NCBI RefSeq assembly: GCF_904849725.1
Contig: NC_058524.1
Coordinates: forward strand, 485,715,763-485,779,762
From: Hordeum vulgare subsp. vulgare
Lineage: Eukaryota; Streptophyta; Magnoliopsida; Poales; Poaceae
Direction of reading: 5' to 3'
Length of the DNA: 64,000 nt
In this document: in pieces, positions 36,307 to 48,300 of the stretch
Layout: each line of letters opens with the position of its first letter
How positions within the stretch are numbered: position 1 is the stretch's first letter
Made by a program: the position numbers and the translations under genes
The notes under the pieces: model-generated
Databases searched by the model: none
The model's input: only the letters and a program-made list of their open reading frames with translations
What the model was told of the DNA's origin: nothing

Positions 36307-36548
36307 CCAGCAGGGCTTCGTCGTGCACTACTAGAATTGCCTAGGGGGTGTCACGAAGTAGTGGAGGGAGAGGGGCTACGCCGTGACTTAAGGTGCGGCT
36401 AGCCTCTCTCACCTCCAATATATATAGGAGGGAGGGAGGGATAGCGCCCTAGGGAAAACCATAGTGGTTCGGCCGGTGCACCAAGGAGGGGGAGGAGTCC
36501 TCCTCCAAATCGGTTTGGTGGAGGAGGACTCCTCCTCCTAGTAGGTTT

Positions 36549-36600
<52 letters not shown>

Positions 36601-37770
36601 TGGCGCATAGGCCTATTGGGCTGGACGCCCAGCCCTTCAGGAGCAGGTGCGCCACTCTTTAGGTCTATGTTGCCCTCTCTGGGTGGGTGGCCCCTCCCGG
36701 TGGACACTCGGAACCCATTCGTCACTCCCGGTACATTACCGGAAATGCCCGAAAACCTTTCGACATCAAAATATACCTTTCCTATATATCAATCTTTGTC
36801 TCCGGACCATTCCAGAACTCTTCGTGAGGTCCGGTATCTCATACGGAACTCCTAACAACATTTGTTCACCAACATACATAATTCAACTATACCAAAATGT
36901 CGTCGAACCTTAAGTGTGCAGACCCTGCGGGTTTGAGAACTATGCAGACATGACCTGAGACACTCTCCGGTCAATAACCAATAGCGGGACCTCGATATCC
37001 ATATTGGCTCCTACATATTCTACGAAGATCTTCATCGGTTGAACCTCTATGTAAAGGATCCAGTTAATCCCGTATAACATTCCATTTGTCCTTCGGTATG
37101 TTACTTGCCCGAGATTCGATCGTCGATATCTCTATACCTATTTGAATATTGTTACCGGTGAGTCTCTTTACTCGTTCTGTAATACAACATCTCGTGACTA
37201 ATTCTTTAGTCACATTGCTTGCAAGGCTTGTTGTGATGTTGTATTACCAAGTGGGCCCCGAGATGCCTCTCCGTCATACGGAGTGATAAATCCCACTCTT
37301 GATCCATGCTAACTCAACGGACACATTCCGAGATACCTATAGAGCACCTTTATAGTCACCCAGTAACATTGCAACATTTGATACACACAAGGTATTCCTC
37401 CGGTGTTAGTGAATTACATGTTCTCATGGTCATAGGAATATATACTTGATATGCAGAAAAACAGTAGCAATAAAAGAAATGATCACATGCTACGTTCATA
37501 GTTTCGGTCTTGTCCATCACATCATTCTCCTAATGATGTGATCCCGTTATCAAGTGACAACACTTTTCTATGGCTAGGAAACATTGACCATCTTTGATCA
37601 ACGAGCTAGTCTACTAGAGGCTTACTAGGGACAGTGTGTTGCCTATGCATCCACACATGTATATGAGTTCCCATTCAATACAATTCTAGCATGGATAATG
37701 AACGATTATCTTGAATAAGCAAATATAATAATAACTATTTTATTATTGCCTCTAGGTAATATTTCCAAAA
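36307..37770 (-). repeat. old Copia LTR remnant, right piece
   Basis: Directly continues 1290 after excision of the 35-kb Copia element. It ends CTAGGTAATATTTCCAAAA, a mutated form of the usual TATTTCCAACA end. Net length with the left piece is ~1.70 kb. No Copia internal sequence follows on the right, so it is a solo or truncated LTR. Confidence 0.78.
36557..36601. repeat. CT microsatellite in the old LTR
   Basis: (CT)n run of ~45 bases with a single CGC interruption. Neither of the younger Copia LTR copies has a comparable array at this point. Confidence 0.85.
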
Positions 37771-38131
37771 TGAGGTTGGAATGGTGACGAGCTCTTTGAA
37801 GGTGAGCAAACATAACTAAACAATGGAGGACATGTTAGACGACCAGCCACCGCTTGCCCCGGTCCTGGCCAGCTTCACCATAGACCAGACACGGGCGTAC
37901 TTCAACGGCATCATGGCAGAGGAGCAGTTGGTGCTGCCGGTGTCGGTGTTCTAGATGACCTAGGAAGACCAACTTAATAACCTCGACCTTCTCGCGCATC
38001 ACCGACTGGGGAAGTGTTGGTGGAATCTACGACGAACGGAGGAGCGAGGAGGTCGTGGCAGCCATTGTCGTGGAGGACATGAAGTTTGTCAAGTAGCAGT
38101 GCCACTCTTTGACTCCGCGCTTAGCGCTCAC
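37771..38131 (+). other. unassigned stretch with a short broken frame
   Basis: A plus-strand frame opens near 37823 (MEDMLDDQPPLAPVLASF) and stops at the TAG near 37951; codon use looks coding-like, and the frame resumes after stops. Probably a fragment of an element gene; not identified. Confidence 0.3.
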
Positions 38132-40150
38132 TGTCAGTGTCAAAACTGGCAAATCTCGGGTAGGGGGTCCCAAGCTGTCAATCTTGGATCAATGGGTAAC
38201 AGGAAGCACATGCACAATATTTACCCAGGTTCGGGCCCTCTCGAAGAGGTAAAACCCTACGGCCTGCTTAATTATATTGATGATTGTATGACGATTACAG
38301 AGTCGATCTACAACGAGATTATATGAACTAAACCCTACATTATGATTATGTGTCCTACGAACTAAAACTATCTTGTTTATATAAACGCCAAGGGTACCTA
38401 GGGTTACATATGGTCAGTTATGATCAGGGAACAAACATGCGGATTCTATCATGTTGACTTGGAGCACAAACCAAGGCTTCGGAGGTTTCCTTCTCGAACA
38501 CGGCGTCGTCTTATAGTTTGGCCTTCAGCAGTAGACACAGAGCGGCCCACCTGTCTGGCCCATAGAGATAGACCGGTAGCCCGAGGTGCCCTTAGTCCCG
38601 GACTCCCTCGGTAGCCCCTGAACTAGCCTCCAATGATAGGGTCTTAATCCCCAATAGCTTCACACGCCCAAAGTCTCCGTCTTGCGGGGCGAGTTCTCCT
38701 CATCTATGTTAGGCCAACACCAGTTCGACCACCGATGATTTCAAAATTTACAAGTAGTATGTGTTACTTAGCCTTGAAGGCCAACCGCTCAAGTGTGAAC
38801 AGTATCTTCGTGTGACATCTTTTAGCAAAGAGTCGCAACCAGTCACGACCATTGACCAGTTACAAAAACTCGCTTCACGTTTTGACGCAGTTCCTCCATT
38901 GGTACGTCCCATCAATATGGAGATCGTGCTCCATTTTTTAAGGGATATGGTTCATGATTTGTGCTATCCCACACGCGCATAACGACATGATTATACCGGG
39001 AAGTGGTGAAGTCTACGACATAGTAAGGGGCTCTTGGTATTACATGAGTTATAAAAAGGAAAACAGCCACACAACCTCCACACGCTTCTCAGATCTTGCA
39101 TTGCCATCGCCTTCCCAATCTCTTGAGCTCTAGGCGTCTAGATTCATCCTCCCTCCAATCTCCTCAAGCCGCTCCCCTAGATCGGCCATGGCCGGTTCTG
39201 GTTCCAAAGGCAAGTGGGAGGCCTCGTGCGTCACCGACAATGATATCCAGGAGCTGAAGTGCATCAGCTATGTGCCGACCAACATAGCCCATCTATCTCC
39301 AAAGAATGGCTAGGTCATCCCCACACCGAAGCAAGGCGAGAGGATGGTGTTCATCCCCTATCTCGTTCAGGGACTCGGCTTCCCGATCCACCCCTTTGTC
39401 AGGGGTCTGATGTTTTTCTACGGGTTAGATTTTCACGATCTCGCCCTAAACTCTTTCTTCCACATCTCAGCCTTCATTATTATCTATGAGGCCTTTCTGC
39501 AGGTCCAAGCACACTTCAACTTGTGGCTGGAATTCTTCAATGTTAAGCCAACACTAGTCGGCGGCCAGCAGGTGGACTGGGGGGCGATGATTAGCAAACT
39601 CCCCCGAGTTGAGTGGCTGGATGGTACCTTAACAAATACCGTCAAAATCTGGCAAAAAGAGTGGTTTTACATCACCGAACCACGCGGCACGGACTGGCAT
39701 GCCTTCCCCAAATTCATATCTGGACCTCCCACATGGTTGGTGTCGTGGGTGAGGAAGGGGCTCGACTGGGGTTCAACCACGGAGGTGGAGTCGCCGCAGA
39801 GGTGCATCTCCAAGCTAACAAAGAACGGGCTTGAACTGGCCAACATGGTCCAAGTCATGCTTTTCCGCCGCAACCTACCTTCTCAGGAACGGGCCGCTCC
39901 AATGTGGTCCTACAAGCCCAAAGACCCTACCATCGTGTTTCGATTTGACCGCACCACACACGACAAGGTGTGGAAGGTGTTGTTTAAGTGCAAAAAGATC
40001 AGGCCAATCGAGGATGAGGACACTGGCCTTGATGCCGCACACCCTCCTCAAGAGCTATGACAAAGTTTTACTCTTGTTGTTCGGGTGCTACCTTCTAACA
40101 AGGCACTTAAACCTTTTTCCCCACATTCGCAGAACTGGCTAAAGAAAACC
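38132..40150 (+). mobile_element. Transposase_28-type element, plus-strand copy, partial
   Basis: The start TGTCAGTGTCAAAACTGGC, followed by TAGGGGGTCCC and TTTACCCAGGTTCGGGCCCTC, is the mirror of the end at 50563. It includes a 5' region of ~1 kb with a TATAAAAAGG box near 39052 and then the gene at 39188. The right end is unclear; a TGTCG...CAACA LTR begins at 40212. The same class is present in reverse orientation at 45331-50563. Confidence 0.6.
39188..40060 (+). pseudogene. Transposase_28 ('putative gypsy type transposon') protein, one early stop
   Basis: A protein family found in grass repeats, thought to be gag-like; its function is unknown. The start MAGSGSKGKWE at 39188 matches the start of the second copy (MASAGSKGK at 49627). 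A TAG at 39311-39313 (codon 42) interrupts it; the rest is open for ~250 codons. Family blocks visible are GERMVFIPYLVQGLGFPIHP, FVRGLMFFYGLDFHDLALNS and FFHISAFIIIYEAFL, then HFNLWLEFF. The C-terminal half is basic. The stop makes it a pseudogene unless translation restarts at 39344. Confidence 0.75.
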
Positions 40151-40211
40151 AAACGAATTAATAACCTGGCACCACTGCCAGAGGGCCCAGGGTGACCTTG
40201 CTGATAGAAAT

Positions 40212-40735
40212 TGTCGTGGTTTTGTCACGACAGATGTCCTTGTAATAGGACTAAGTCTAGGAGCCATCGCAACTAGGTGGTTGCTTGGATGGGGTTGTTA
40301 GAAAACGAGAGACTAAGGTTTACCCAGGTTCGGCCCCTCTGATGGAGTGAAAAACCTCTGTCATGCTTTTGGCGTTATTAATGATGATCTTCATTACAAG
40401 GGTTCACCATCGCTAACCTAGCTCTCAAGGATTTCTAACGTGTCCTTTCTATCTCGGGGCTCTCCTTCATAATAGGTTGAGGACCTGAGTTTACAACAGA
40501 GTCCGGGTCGCATTGTAACCCGTGACTTATTCTAATTCTTACTCATCTTTGTTATCCAATGTAGCAAAGCTTCTTGGGTCTTCTCTTTGAGACGGGCCGC
40601 CAGATGATTGTGTAACCCGTCCTGCAGGATGAGCTGACACCTAGGCTTTGTGTCTACATGTCTTGTTCTTTGGGATGGTCCCTAAAGGCGAGGTCATCCC
40701 CTAGGAGGGTCACGTCATGGGTTCTATCCCCAACA
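40212..40735 (+). repeat. LTR of 524 bp, TGTCG...CAACA
   Basis: Begins TGTCGTGGTTTTGTCACGAC and ends CTATCCCCAACA. It contains GGTTTACCCAGGTTCGGCCC, a block shared by several Triticeae LTRs. It is followed by TTAGTGCCCAGTTTAATT, where a primer binding site would be. No partner LTR or 5-bp duplication could be found, so it may be a solo LTR or the left end of a truncated element. Confidence 0.55.
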
Positions 40736-41345
40736 TTAGTGCCCAGTTTAATTTGGAGTCATCCATGTTAAACTCCACCCTCTAGTAAAAAAGAGCTTTG
40801 AGAGATGAAGTTAAACTTTGAGCCTTAAACCCTTAAGCCGATATTCCTTCTTCATGATGATGTGTCTGGGTTGATAATATGTCAGCTTATTTCTTATGTC
40901 CAACACATAGCTTATTTTTCGGTATCCTTTGCCACCATTTCATCGTCCTCATCGCTGATGTGGATGCGACATGATGGAGAATATTTTTGAACAGTCATCA
41001 AATCTTAGTTACCCACGCAAATTAAGGCAGCCTAGCCGCCGCTTATCACGATAGTTCCACCTTTTTTGCCTTATAGATAGACCGCTCGAGGTCATTTATT
41101 ACCTTTCCCCATCTTTTTCCTCTCGCCATCTCTTTTGGATCGAGTGTCACTGGATTTCAAGCACTAGAAGTCGTCGAGCCGTGCCACCATTGTCGACCAT
41201 GTTCATCTACATCGCTTGCGGCCTTCTCCCGAGTCAAACCTATTCAAGTTTTATTCTTCTCGAGATCTGGTAAGTAGTAGTTTTTCCACCTAGATTTTCT
41301 TTCGGTTGTTCATCATAGTTCTTCGCATAACTTAACAAATGTAGT
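40736..41345 (+). other. unassigned, probably leader of the preceding LTR element
   Basis: No coding frame. The stretch near 41060-41250 (ATAGATAGACCGCTCG to CATCTACATCG) looks like an untranslated leader. Nothing further can be supported. Confidence 0.3.
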
Positions 41346-42261
41346 CACTATTGCGCGATGGTCCAAACGCGACAATACAATCAGAGACCCTTCGATGAAA
41401 CTGTGTGCGATGCATTAATCACAAATAATGCTGTAAAAAACCCGTCAAAAATATGCAAAACATTTGCGATGGCACATACATCAAATAGCATTCAGATTAA
41501 AGTTGTGTGTGCGATGCGTGACATACGGTTCACTCCATTGAACTGTTTGCGATGAGGCAGAACAATAGAAACGGGCAGCCAGATGAAGGTGTGAGCAATA
41601 TACGGTATACAATTCACTCGTATGAACCGTTTGTGATTAGGCAACACAATATAAACATTCAACCAAATCAAGGTGTGTCCGATATACGACATACGGTTCA
41701 CTCAAACGATTTGTATTCGATTAGGAAACACACCAGAAACGGTTTAGTTTAACAAGATGTGTGTGATATGCCGCATAGAGTTGACATAGATGAACTATTT
41801 GCGATGAGCCAAAAGAACACAAATGATTTGCGATGAGAAAATATAACATAGACAGTTACTACCGTTAATTCGTGTGCGATTGTGTGTGTAGAAAAAACTT
41901 TGAAAATGCAAACTAGTTAAGCATCCAAATAACAACATGATTGCATAACCTAATTAAGCATCCAAATATATAAGTGACTACACACATAACATTGGCGCAC
42001 ACCTCAATACAATATTACATGCATAATAAACTTAGCCTACTGAAAGTATAAATATTTTGGCACAGAGTAAGTATGGTAAACGATCAACACATCATCTACT
42101 TCCTATGACGCTTGCTGCCAACGCTCTGCTTGTGGCTCAATCCCTCGACGTATTTGGGTAAGAGGCAATTCCTCATGTCAACGATCAATCTGAACATCTC
42201 ATAGCATGTGTACGCTTCCTTGGCCACAGTCTGGAGGTGATGTTCAATTCATCTAGTTTCT

Positions 42262-42885
42262 TCACCCAGGCCATGTACCAAACAAGCTTGTTCTTCTACA
42301 CTCAGCCTTCATTCCCCCATAGTAGGGGTCGATGATGGCCTCGGGCAGATCAACATGGGAGTCCATGTCCTTCTTACTTCCCCAGATCTTGTAGTGGCCA
42401 CTGATGTCAACAAGCTTCTGGCAGGCGAAGCCCGAAGTCTTGAGCACCTTTCGATAATTGGTGGTGTCCACCGTAGCGAACCTATAGATGGGGCTGTTGA
42501 CAAACCTGGTGAAATGCTTGCAAGGCACTGTGGTCTGTCAGTAGTGGTAGAGGAGAACATGATGGTGCATGCACAACTAGGCGACGACAACCTTCTAATC
42601 ATGGTCGGCACGACTGCCGGTGTAAGCGAAGTCAAAACCGACCACTTTGTACTTGTCATCCTTAGCAAGCAACCGCTCCATAGTGTTGATGGATTCCTCC
42701 ACCATGTCCGAGTCGTTGGTGTACACCACTGTGAGGTCCATCTTCCTCATGTGGGTCTTCACAAGATGCACGTCGAACTCCATTGTAGCGCCGCTGGATA
42801 TCCTCTCTGTATGCGTTGTCGAGGGTGTGCTTATTGTGTTGTCGGGAACAATCGAAAGCGTGAAGAGACCATGGTTAATGGCCAC
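42262..42885 (-). pseudogene. 3'-5' exonuclease-like (RNase D/WRN type) pseudogene
   Basis: Two minus-strand frames are collinear parts of one protein. The first (42885-42595) contains MDLTVVYTNDSDMVEESI and YKVVGFDFAYTGSRADHD. The second (42528-42262) contains the block KHFTRFVNSPIYRFATVD and a tail with LVDISGHYKIWGSKKDMD. Between them the frame continues VVVA-LCMHHHVLLYHY with stops, two of them consistent with CAG to TAG changes. The VVGFD-x-AYT block equals motif I of DEDD exonucleases, but the second acidic residue (E) is replaced by A. It is therefore dead by both stops and active-site loss. Such exonuclease-like genes are often carried by grass transposons. Confidence 0.6.
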
Positions 42886-43457
42886 GAGTATAAATGGGGG
42901 TCGAACATCCTAGAAAACTGGCATGGGGCGACGCTCGTGGCACAACCGCATGCATATGGAGCCCCGAACATTATCGTGGGCAGGCCCCAACCATTGGCAG
43001 AACGTCATACAGTTCACTCGGATGAACCTTTTTTATTAGGGAAGACAACAGAAACGGTTTAACTTAACAAGATGGGTTCTGCGCCGGCTCCAACGGCCAG
43101 AAGAGCGTGCATCGAGGCACGCAACCTGAGCGCGCCTTGGCACCTAAATGGTGAGCAGAGAGCGCTAAGGGACGAGAGCAGAGCGTGCCGCAGCCGCCTA
43201 AACGGCGAGCTAATACATGCATATTTATTGCATATAGCAGTTGAACATAGCCATATGAAGGTGTGTTTCGGGCTTCGAGCCTAGAACCATCAATAAATTT
43301 TGAATTTGTTTCTCGTCACATTCCAGATTACCACCCAATAAGTAATTGCGAATCTTTTCACACCGATCAAACCTAAATGTGTTCACACTTAGCGTCGAGC
43401 TATAAAACTACCCACTCGAAAATTACTTCTCATTTCCTCTCCTCATCACCCACTAAA

Positions 43458-44075
43458 CATGTCTTTCCTGTCAAGTCGTTCCGCCATGAGCGGTAGGAGG
43501 AGTTTCAGGTCGACATATAACCAGGGAGCAAAGACCAAAGCCACAGAAGCACTAGAGAGGTGTCGTTGCTATGTGATAGATGCCGCAGAGATGTCCTAGT
43601 GCGCCATGGAGCTCTCAAACAAGCTCTCATCGGCCGACTAGGGCTCTCGCAAGCGCACTCGCCACATTGGCGAACATGAAGAAATGGCGGTGCTGAAGTC
43701 CTTGGCCATCGACGATGCTAGGCTTGCTGGCCTAATTAGGCAGGAGGAGCTAGTCGACACATTGGTGAAGCTACTCAAGATTAGCGATGCCTCAGGTGAG
43801 AAGGCGACCGACCTCATAATGCGACTCATGGGTGACAATGCAAAGCTCCTCAAGGAGCTCGCCAAGAAGGAGGAGGAGGCTGCAAGTTGCAAGAAGTTGC
43901 ATGAGCCTGAGGGATGACGCTGAAAGCGGTCGTCGAGGAACTTATAGGTGACTTGAGCAAGCTCTGCATCGAGCGCGAGCAGGAGGTGGAGGAATCCGTG
44001 GCTACTACCAAGCAAAGTCGTGATGATTTAAAGGAGCTTGAGGAACTCATCTCCCAGGGATCCATCGAGGAGTAG
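43458..44075 (+). pseudogene. broken frame of a coiled-coil-like protein, unidentified
   Basis: A plus-strand frame opens at 43458 (MSFLSSRSAMSGRRSFRS) and can be followed, across two TAG stops and a break at the TGA near 43917, to the TAG at ~44073. The central part (MAVLKSLAIDDARLAGLIRQ and LLKELAKKEEEAASCKK) is rich in K and E with heptad-like spacing, suggesting a coiled coil. Codon use is coding-like. I do not recognise the family. It sits inside the CACTA-like element and may be one of its own proteins. Confidence 0.4.
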
Positions 44076-44724
44076 AGACAGTACGACCCAGATCATTGTG
44101 TGCGATTTGCTTCTTCTCTTTCCCCTGTGTCTTTCATGCATTGCCGCGTGTGGAATTTAAACTTATCCGGAATATTTAAGACAATTATTATCAGGTCCAT
44201 TGTAAATTTGTCCTCGTATTATCCGTTGCCATTTTATTTTTTCGTCATACTATCCGTTGCCGCATCTGTCATTTTAAATTATTTTGAATACGAGTTAGAA
44301 ACAAGCTAAAATCACGTTCCCAGTGAGGCAGGAACAAAGAAAATGCTTAAGGTTTAGCGGGTCCATTGGATCACAAGCAACCACCCCTTCCAAGTGCTTT
44401 AATTAACCGCATATTCAATATCAGCTCGGGGTACTCGCACGCATCCCATAGAGCCTACGCGATAGACTGCTCGCGGTCGTCCCGTCAAATCAAATAGCTG
44501 GATGCATGCCATGGATCATGGTTAAATTTTTGCACAAAATACAAGGAGGACCACTGAACCAGGACCGAGTTAGTACTCTCCAAGAAAAAGAGGGACGCGT
44601 GGCCACACTTAAATCGGTGTAGGAACACACATGGTTCACATAATACAACCATTTGCGATAGTAATGTGTTAATTATTTGTTCCAAAGGACTGCGTTGTGT
44701 ATTAATGTGTGCGCCTTGTCTCAA

Positions 44725-45345
44725 ATTGGACGGTTTTTTTACCACAGCATATATGTGTCATGTCATGAAACCATGTCAAGTTCCATGATTTTTGGGTGAG
44801 TATTGGATTTACTAGGATTTATAAACCAAGATTCTCAATGTTTCAGGACAACGAGACCTATGTAATTCATTCCCATTCCTTCAGTGCGACTTAAACATGC
44901 ACCCAAGGAGACATGTACTATTTTTCTAGCCATTTTGGTGGACTAGGGCATGTATTTGTAGTTCAGATTTGAATTATGGACATTAACTGCCTAGAAACCT
45001 CAATTAATGTATAAAAAGGCCAAATGAACCCTGAATAATTTCAAATTTTAGCACGAATCTCGTGTTGTTCCATGTTGCCTATAGAAAAAAAAACAAGGTG
45101 AGAAAGAGGCAGAAATTATCATTTCCCCCACAAGGGGGCACGTTTCCCTATCAGAAACATGAGGGTTCTTGTGATAAGCTCTAGTTTGTAAGAGGTTTAT
45201 AATAAAGATTGGCCTAAATTGGACAATTATTTTACCACGTCATATATGTGCCATGTTATGACACCATACCAGGTTTCATGATTTTCTGGTTAGTTTTGGA
45301 TTTACGGGGACATAAAAACCGAGATTCCTAGTGTTTGAGGCCAAG
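44725..45345 (+). repeat. imperfect direct repeats of ~125 bp (44725-44845 and 45217-45345)
   Basis: Both copies run from TTGGAC through CATATATGTG(T/C)CATGT to the GAGATTC/AAGATTC block. They are separated by ~490 bases and roughly three quarters identical. They may be subterminal or tandem repeats of an unidentified transposon between the CACTA-like element and the Transposase_28 copy. Confidence 0.5.
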
Positions 45346-48300
45346 CCAAGCCATGCGAGCTCCTTCGATGCAGACCGAGCGCTTCACGACATCAATTTAA
45401 GGGGACACATCAATCAACTTCTAAACAAAGCCAAAGTAGCTATTGGGCAATGGTTTAGCCGGCCACAACCTGATGCACAAGTCCTTCATGGCTCACTCGG
45501 TCATCTTGTGCAGTCCATCAGCTGCTTCAATTGGTCGGACACCAGTTGAGATGCTCCGGGTTCAAGAATTGTGCCCAGAAGAGCCTCTACTGCACTGCAT
45601 CCTCCTCAGAAGCATAGTACTTCTCAGCCTACATGACACTCTTTGGCAGATCGGCCATTGCACCTCAAGAGCTCCATACTCGGTTAAGGGATACAAATCT
45701 TCGCCCGCCAAAGGTACATTGCAATAAATACCACTTACCATTCATGATTTGTTTAATCTAATGAACCTCCTTCTGGAGATCATGCGCCTCTTTCCATGCT
45801 CCTTGGAGGTAGCAGTGACCGACGTCAGTTCAATTTATTTCTCTTTTTCGTTTTGCTCGAGAGCTTCATTCTTTATGATGTCCTCCTTAAGTTCTAGCTG
45901 AACTTCACTGACTCGAGATTTAGATTTATCGCTCATAGCCTTAGCCTGTACGGCCGCCGCCCTTTGTTCGGCGGCCTCTTGCTTGGCTCGGCTCAGTATG
46001 GCCTTGAGCTGATCAAAGTCGCCAGCCACATCTATGATAATTAGTTGGCAAGCACTCATTTGGAGATAAAATTACATATATATCCATATAAATGCTATGT
46101 ATCGCGCACGCACTTTTAGCGTCTTCAAAACGCTTGTTGATGCGATCTAGCTCCTCTTTGGAAACCCTTAGTTTCCGATTCATCTCCTCTAACTCTAGAG
46201 AGTTGGGCGATGCGGCTGACGCGGAGGACTGCAATAGAACATATTGTTTTCATTTTCAGATTTTATTTCAAATACCTTTTTGTGAGGATGCGTTCTCCTT
46301 AACCCACTAGAGCCTTCGGGGTTGCACACATTGTTTTACAAATAATTTTAACTCCTGAACGAGTCTTTCAAACTCACACACGGCTGGGGGGCTACTAGGC
46401 ATGATAAAACTTTTAGACAATGCATATTTATGAACTAAAAGTATGTTGATTACCTATATGCCCGCTAACAGTGCGTTGAAAGCTCCTTTCAAACCCATAT
46501 CAACGGACTGAATACTTTACAAAGCCACACTCATATGAGCGTGACATTCTTCTGGAATGGAGGGGTCATTTAGACCTTCCTCCCTTAGCTCTCACCACCC
46601 GGTTTGGAGTGGATTCGTCGTGGCTAGCTCCGGGTGAGCCGTAGTGGTCTTCCTTAGCGGAGAGACAACTACCACTGGCACGGGAGACGGGGGATTCTCC
46701 GAAGTAGTCTTTGGAGGAGACCGATAGGGTTCGCCCCCCCCTCCTTCATCGCTAGGGGGAGTTCATCCTCTTGGTCCTTGGTGCCCAAGGTATTGGACTC
46801 ATCCATAGTATCTTCAACCCCATCCGTGGTATCTGGCGCAGGGGGCTTCCTTTGATACCGCTTCTCCGGTCCCTTCGGCCGTGGGGAGTGCTACTTCTTG
46901 AGCTTGTGTTGGTTTTCCTTTGAAGTGGACAGGGTGACGGAGCAAAGTAGATAAGTATTTCCCTTCAGTTTGTTGAGAACCAAGGTATCAATCCAGTAGG
47001 AGGAATAAGGAGGGCCCCAATCTTAGCACCTACACAAACAATCAAACACTTGCACCCAACGCTAAAAAGGGGTTGTCAATCCCTTCATGGTTATTTGCAA
47101 GGATGAGATCTGATAGAGATAGATATAAAAGATTGCTAGAACTAAACGTAAAACAAAAGTTAATAAATGGCAGCAATATATTTTTTGGTTTATAGATATG
47201 AAAGTATAATATGGAAAAAAGGTTTCACTAGAGGCTTCTCTCATGAAGGAAAATAATACGATGGGTGAACAAATTACTATTGAGGAATTGATAGAAAAGC
47301 GAATAATTATGAAGATATCCAAGGCAATGATTATGCATATAGGCATCACGTTCCTGTCAAGTAGACCGAAATGATTCTGCATCTACTACTATTACTCCAC
47401 ACATCGACCGACTCCTGCATGCATCTAGAGTATTAAGTTCATGAAGAACAAAGTAACGCATTAGGTAAGATGACATGATGTAAAGGTATAAATTCAAGCA
47501 ATATGGTGAAAACCCCATATTTTTTATCCTTGATGGAAACAATGCAATGTGTGCCTCGCTACCCCTACTTTGTCACTGGGTGAAGACACCGCAAGATTGA
47601 ACCAAAAACTAAGCACTTCTCTCATCGCAAGAATTACCAATCTAGTTGGCCAAACCAAACCAATAACTCAAAGAGACTTGCTAAGATATGAAATCACGCA
47701 TATAAGAATTCAAAGAAGATTCAACTAATATTCATAGATAATCTAAACAGAAACCCACAATTCATCGAATCTCGAAAAACACACCGCAAAAGAGTATTAC
47801 ATCGGATAGATCTTCATGAAGATCATGAAGAACATGGTAATGACGAACAAAGAGAGAGAAGAATCCATCTAGCTACTAGCTATTGACCTGTAGGTCTGTG
47901 GTGACTACTCACGCATCATCGGAGGGGCAATGGGGTTGATGTAGATGCCCTCCGTGATCGATTCCCCCTCCGGCAGATTACCGGAAAAGGCTCCCAGATT
48001 GGATCTCACGGGAATAGAGGATCTCGGTGGTGGAAAAGTATTTTTGGTGTCGTTCTGGTATTGGGGGAATATTTGGGAATTTATAGGACAAAGACTAGGG
48101 TTAGGAGGCCTGCAGGGGGCCCACAAGCCAGGGAAGTGCCCCCTAGGGCATACCGTGCAGGCTTGTCGTCTCCCGATAGGTCTCCTGCCCCCTTCTCCAA
48201 ATGTGGCAGGTTTCTTCTAGTCCAAGAAAAATCATTTCAGAGATTTTATTCTGTTTGGAATCTGTTTAATATTCCTTATCTACAATACTCAAAAACATGG

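Larger units (their letters stand above)
41346..44662. mobile_element. CACTA-like element with GCGATG subterminal repeats
   Basis: The left end CACTATTGCGCGATGG and the right end CCATTTGCGATAGT are imperfect inverted matches. Many copies of a TTTGCGATG/TGTGCGATG motif followed by an AACGG-type block lie at 41350-41880, with more near 43010-43060 and 44650. Such arrays are typical of CACTA subterminal regions. The interior holds an exonuclease-like pseudogene (minus) and a coiled-coil-like broken frame (plus). No 3-bp target duplication is evident and the last base of the right end is not the expected G, so the limits are approximate. Confidence 0.5.

Noticed and set aside
36399..36913. Several overlapping frames up to 108 codons around the CT microsatellite
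   Set aside because: They lie inside a Copia LTR remnant and are generated by the simple repeat; no domain.
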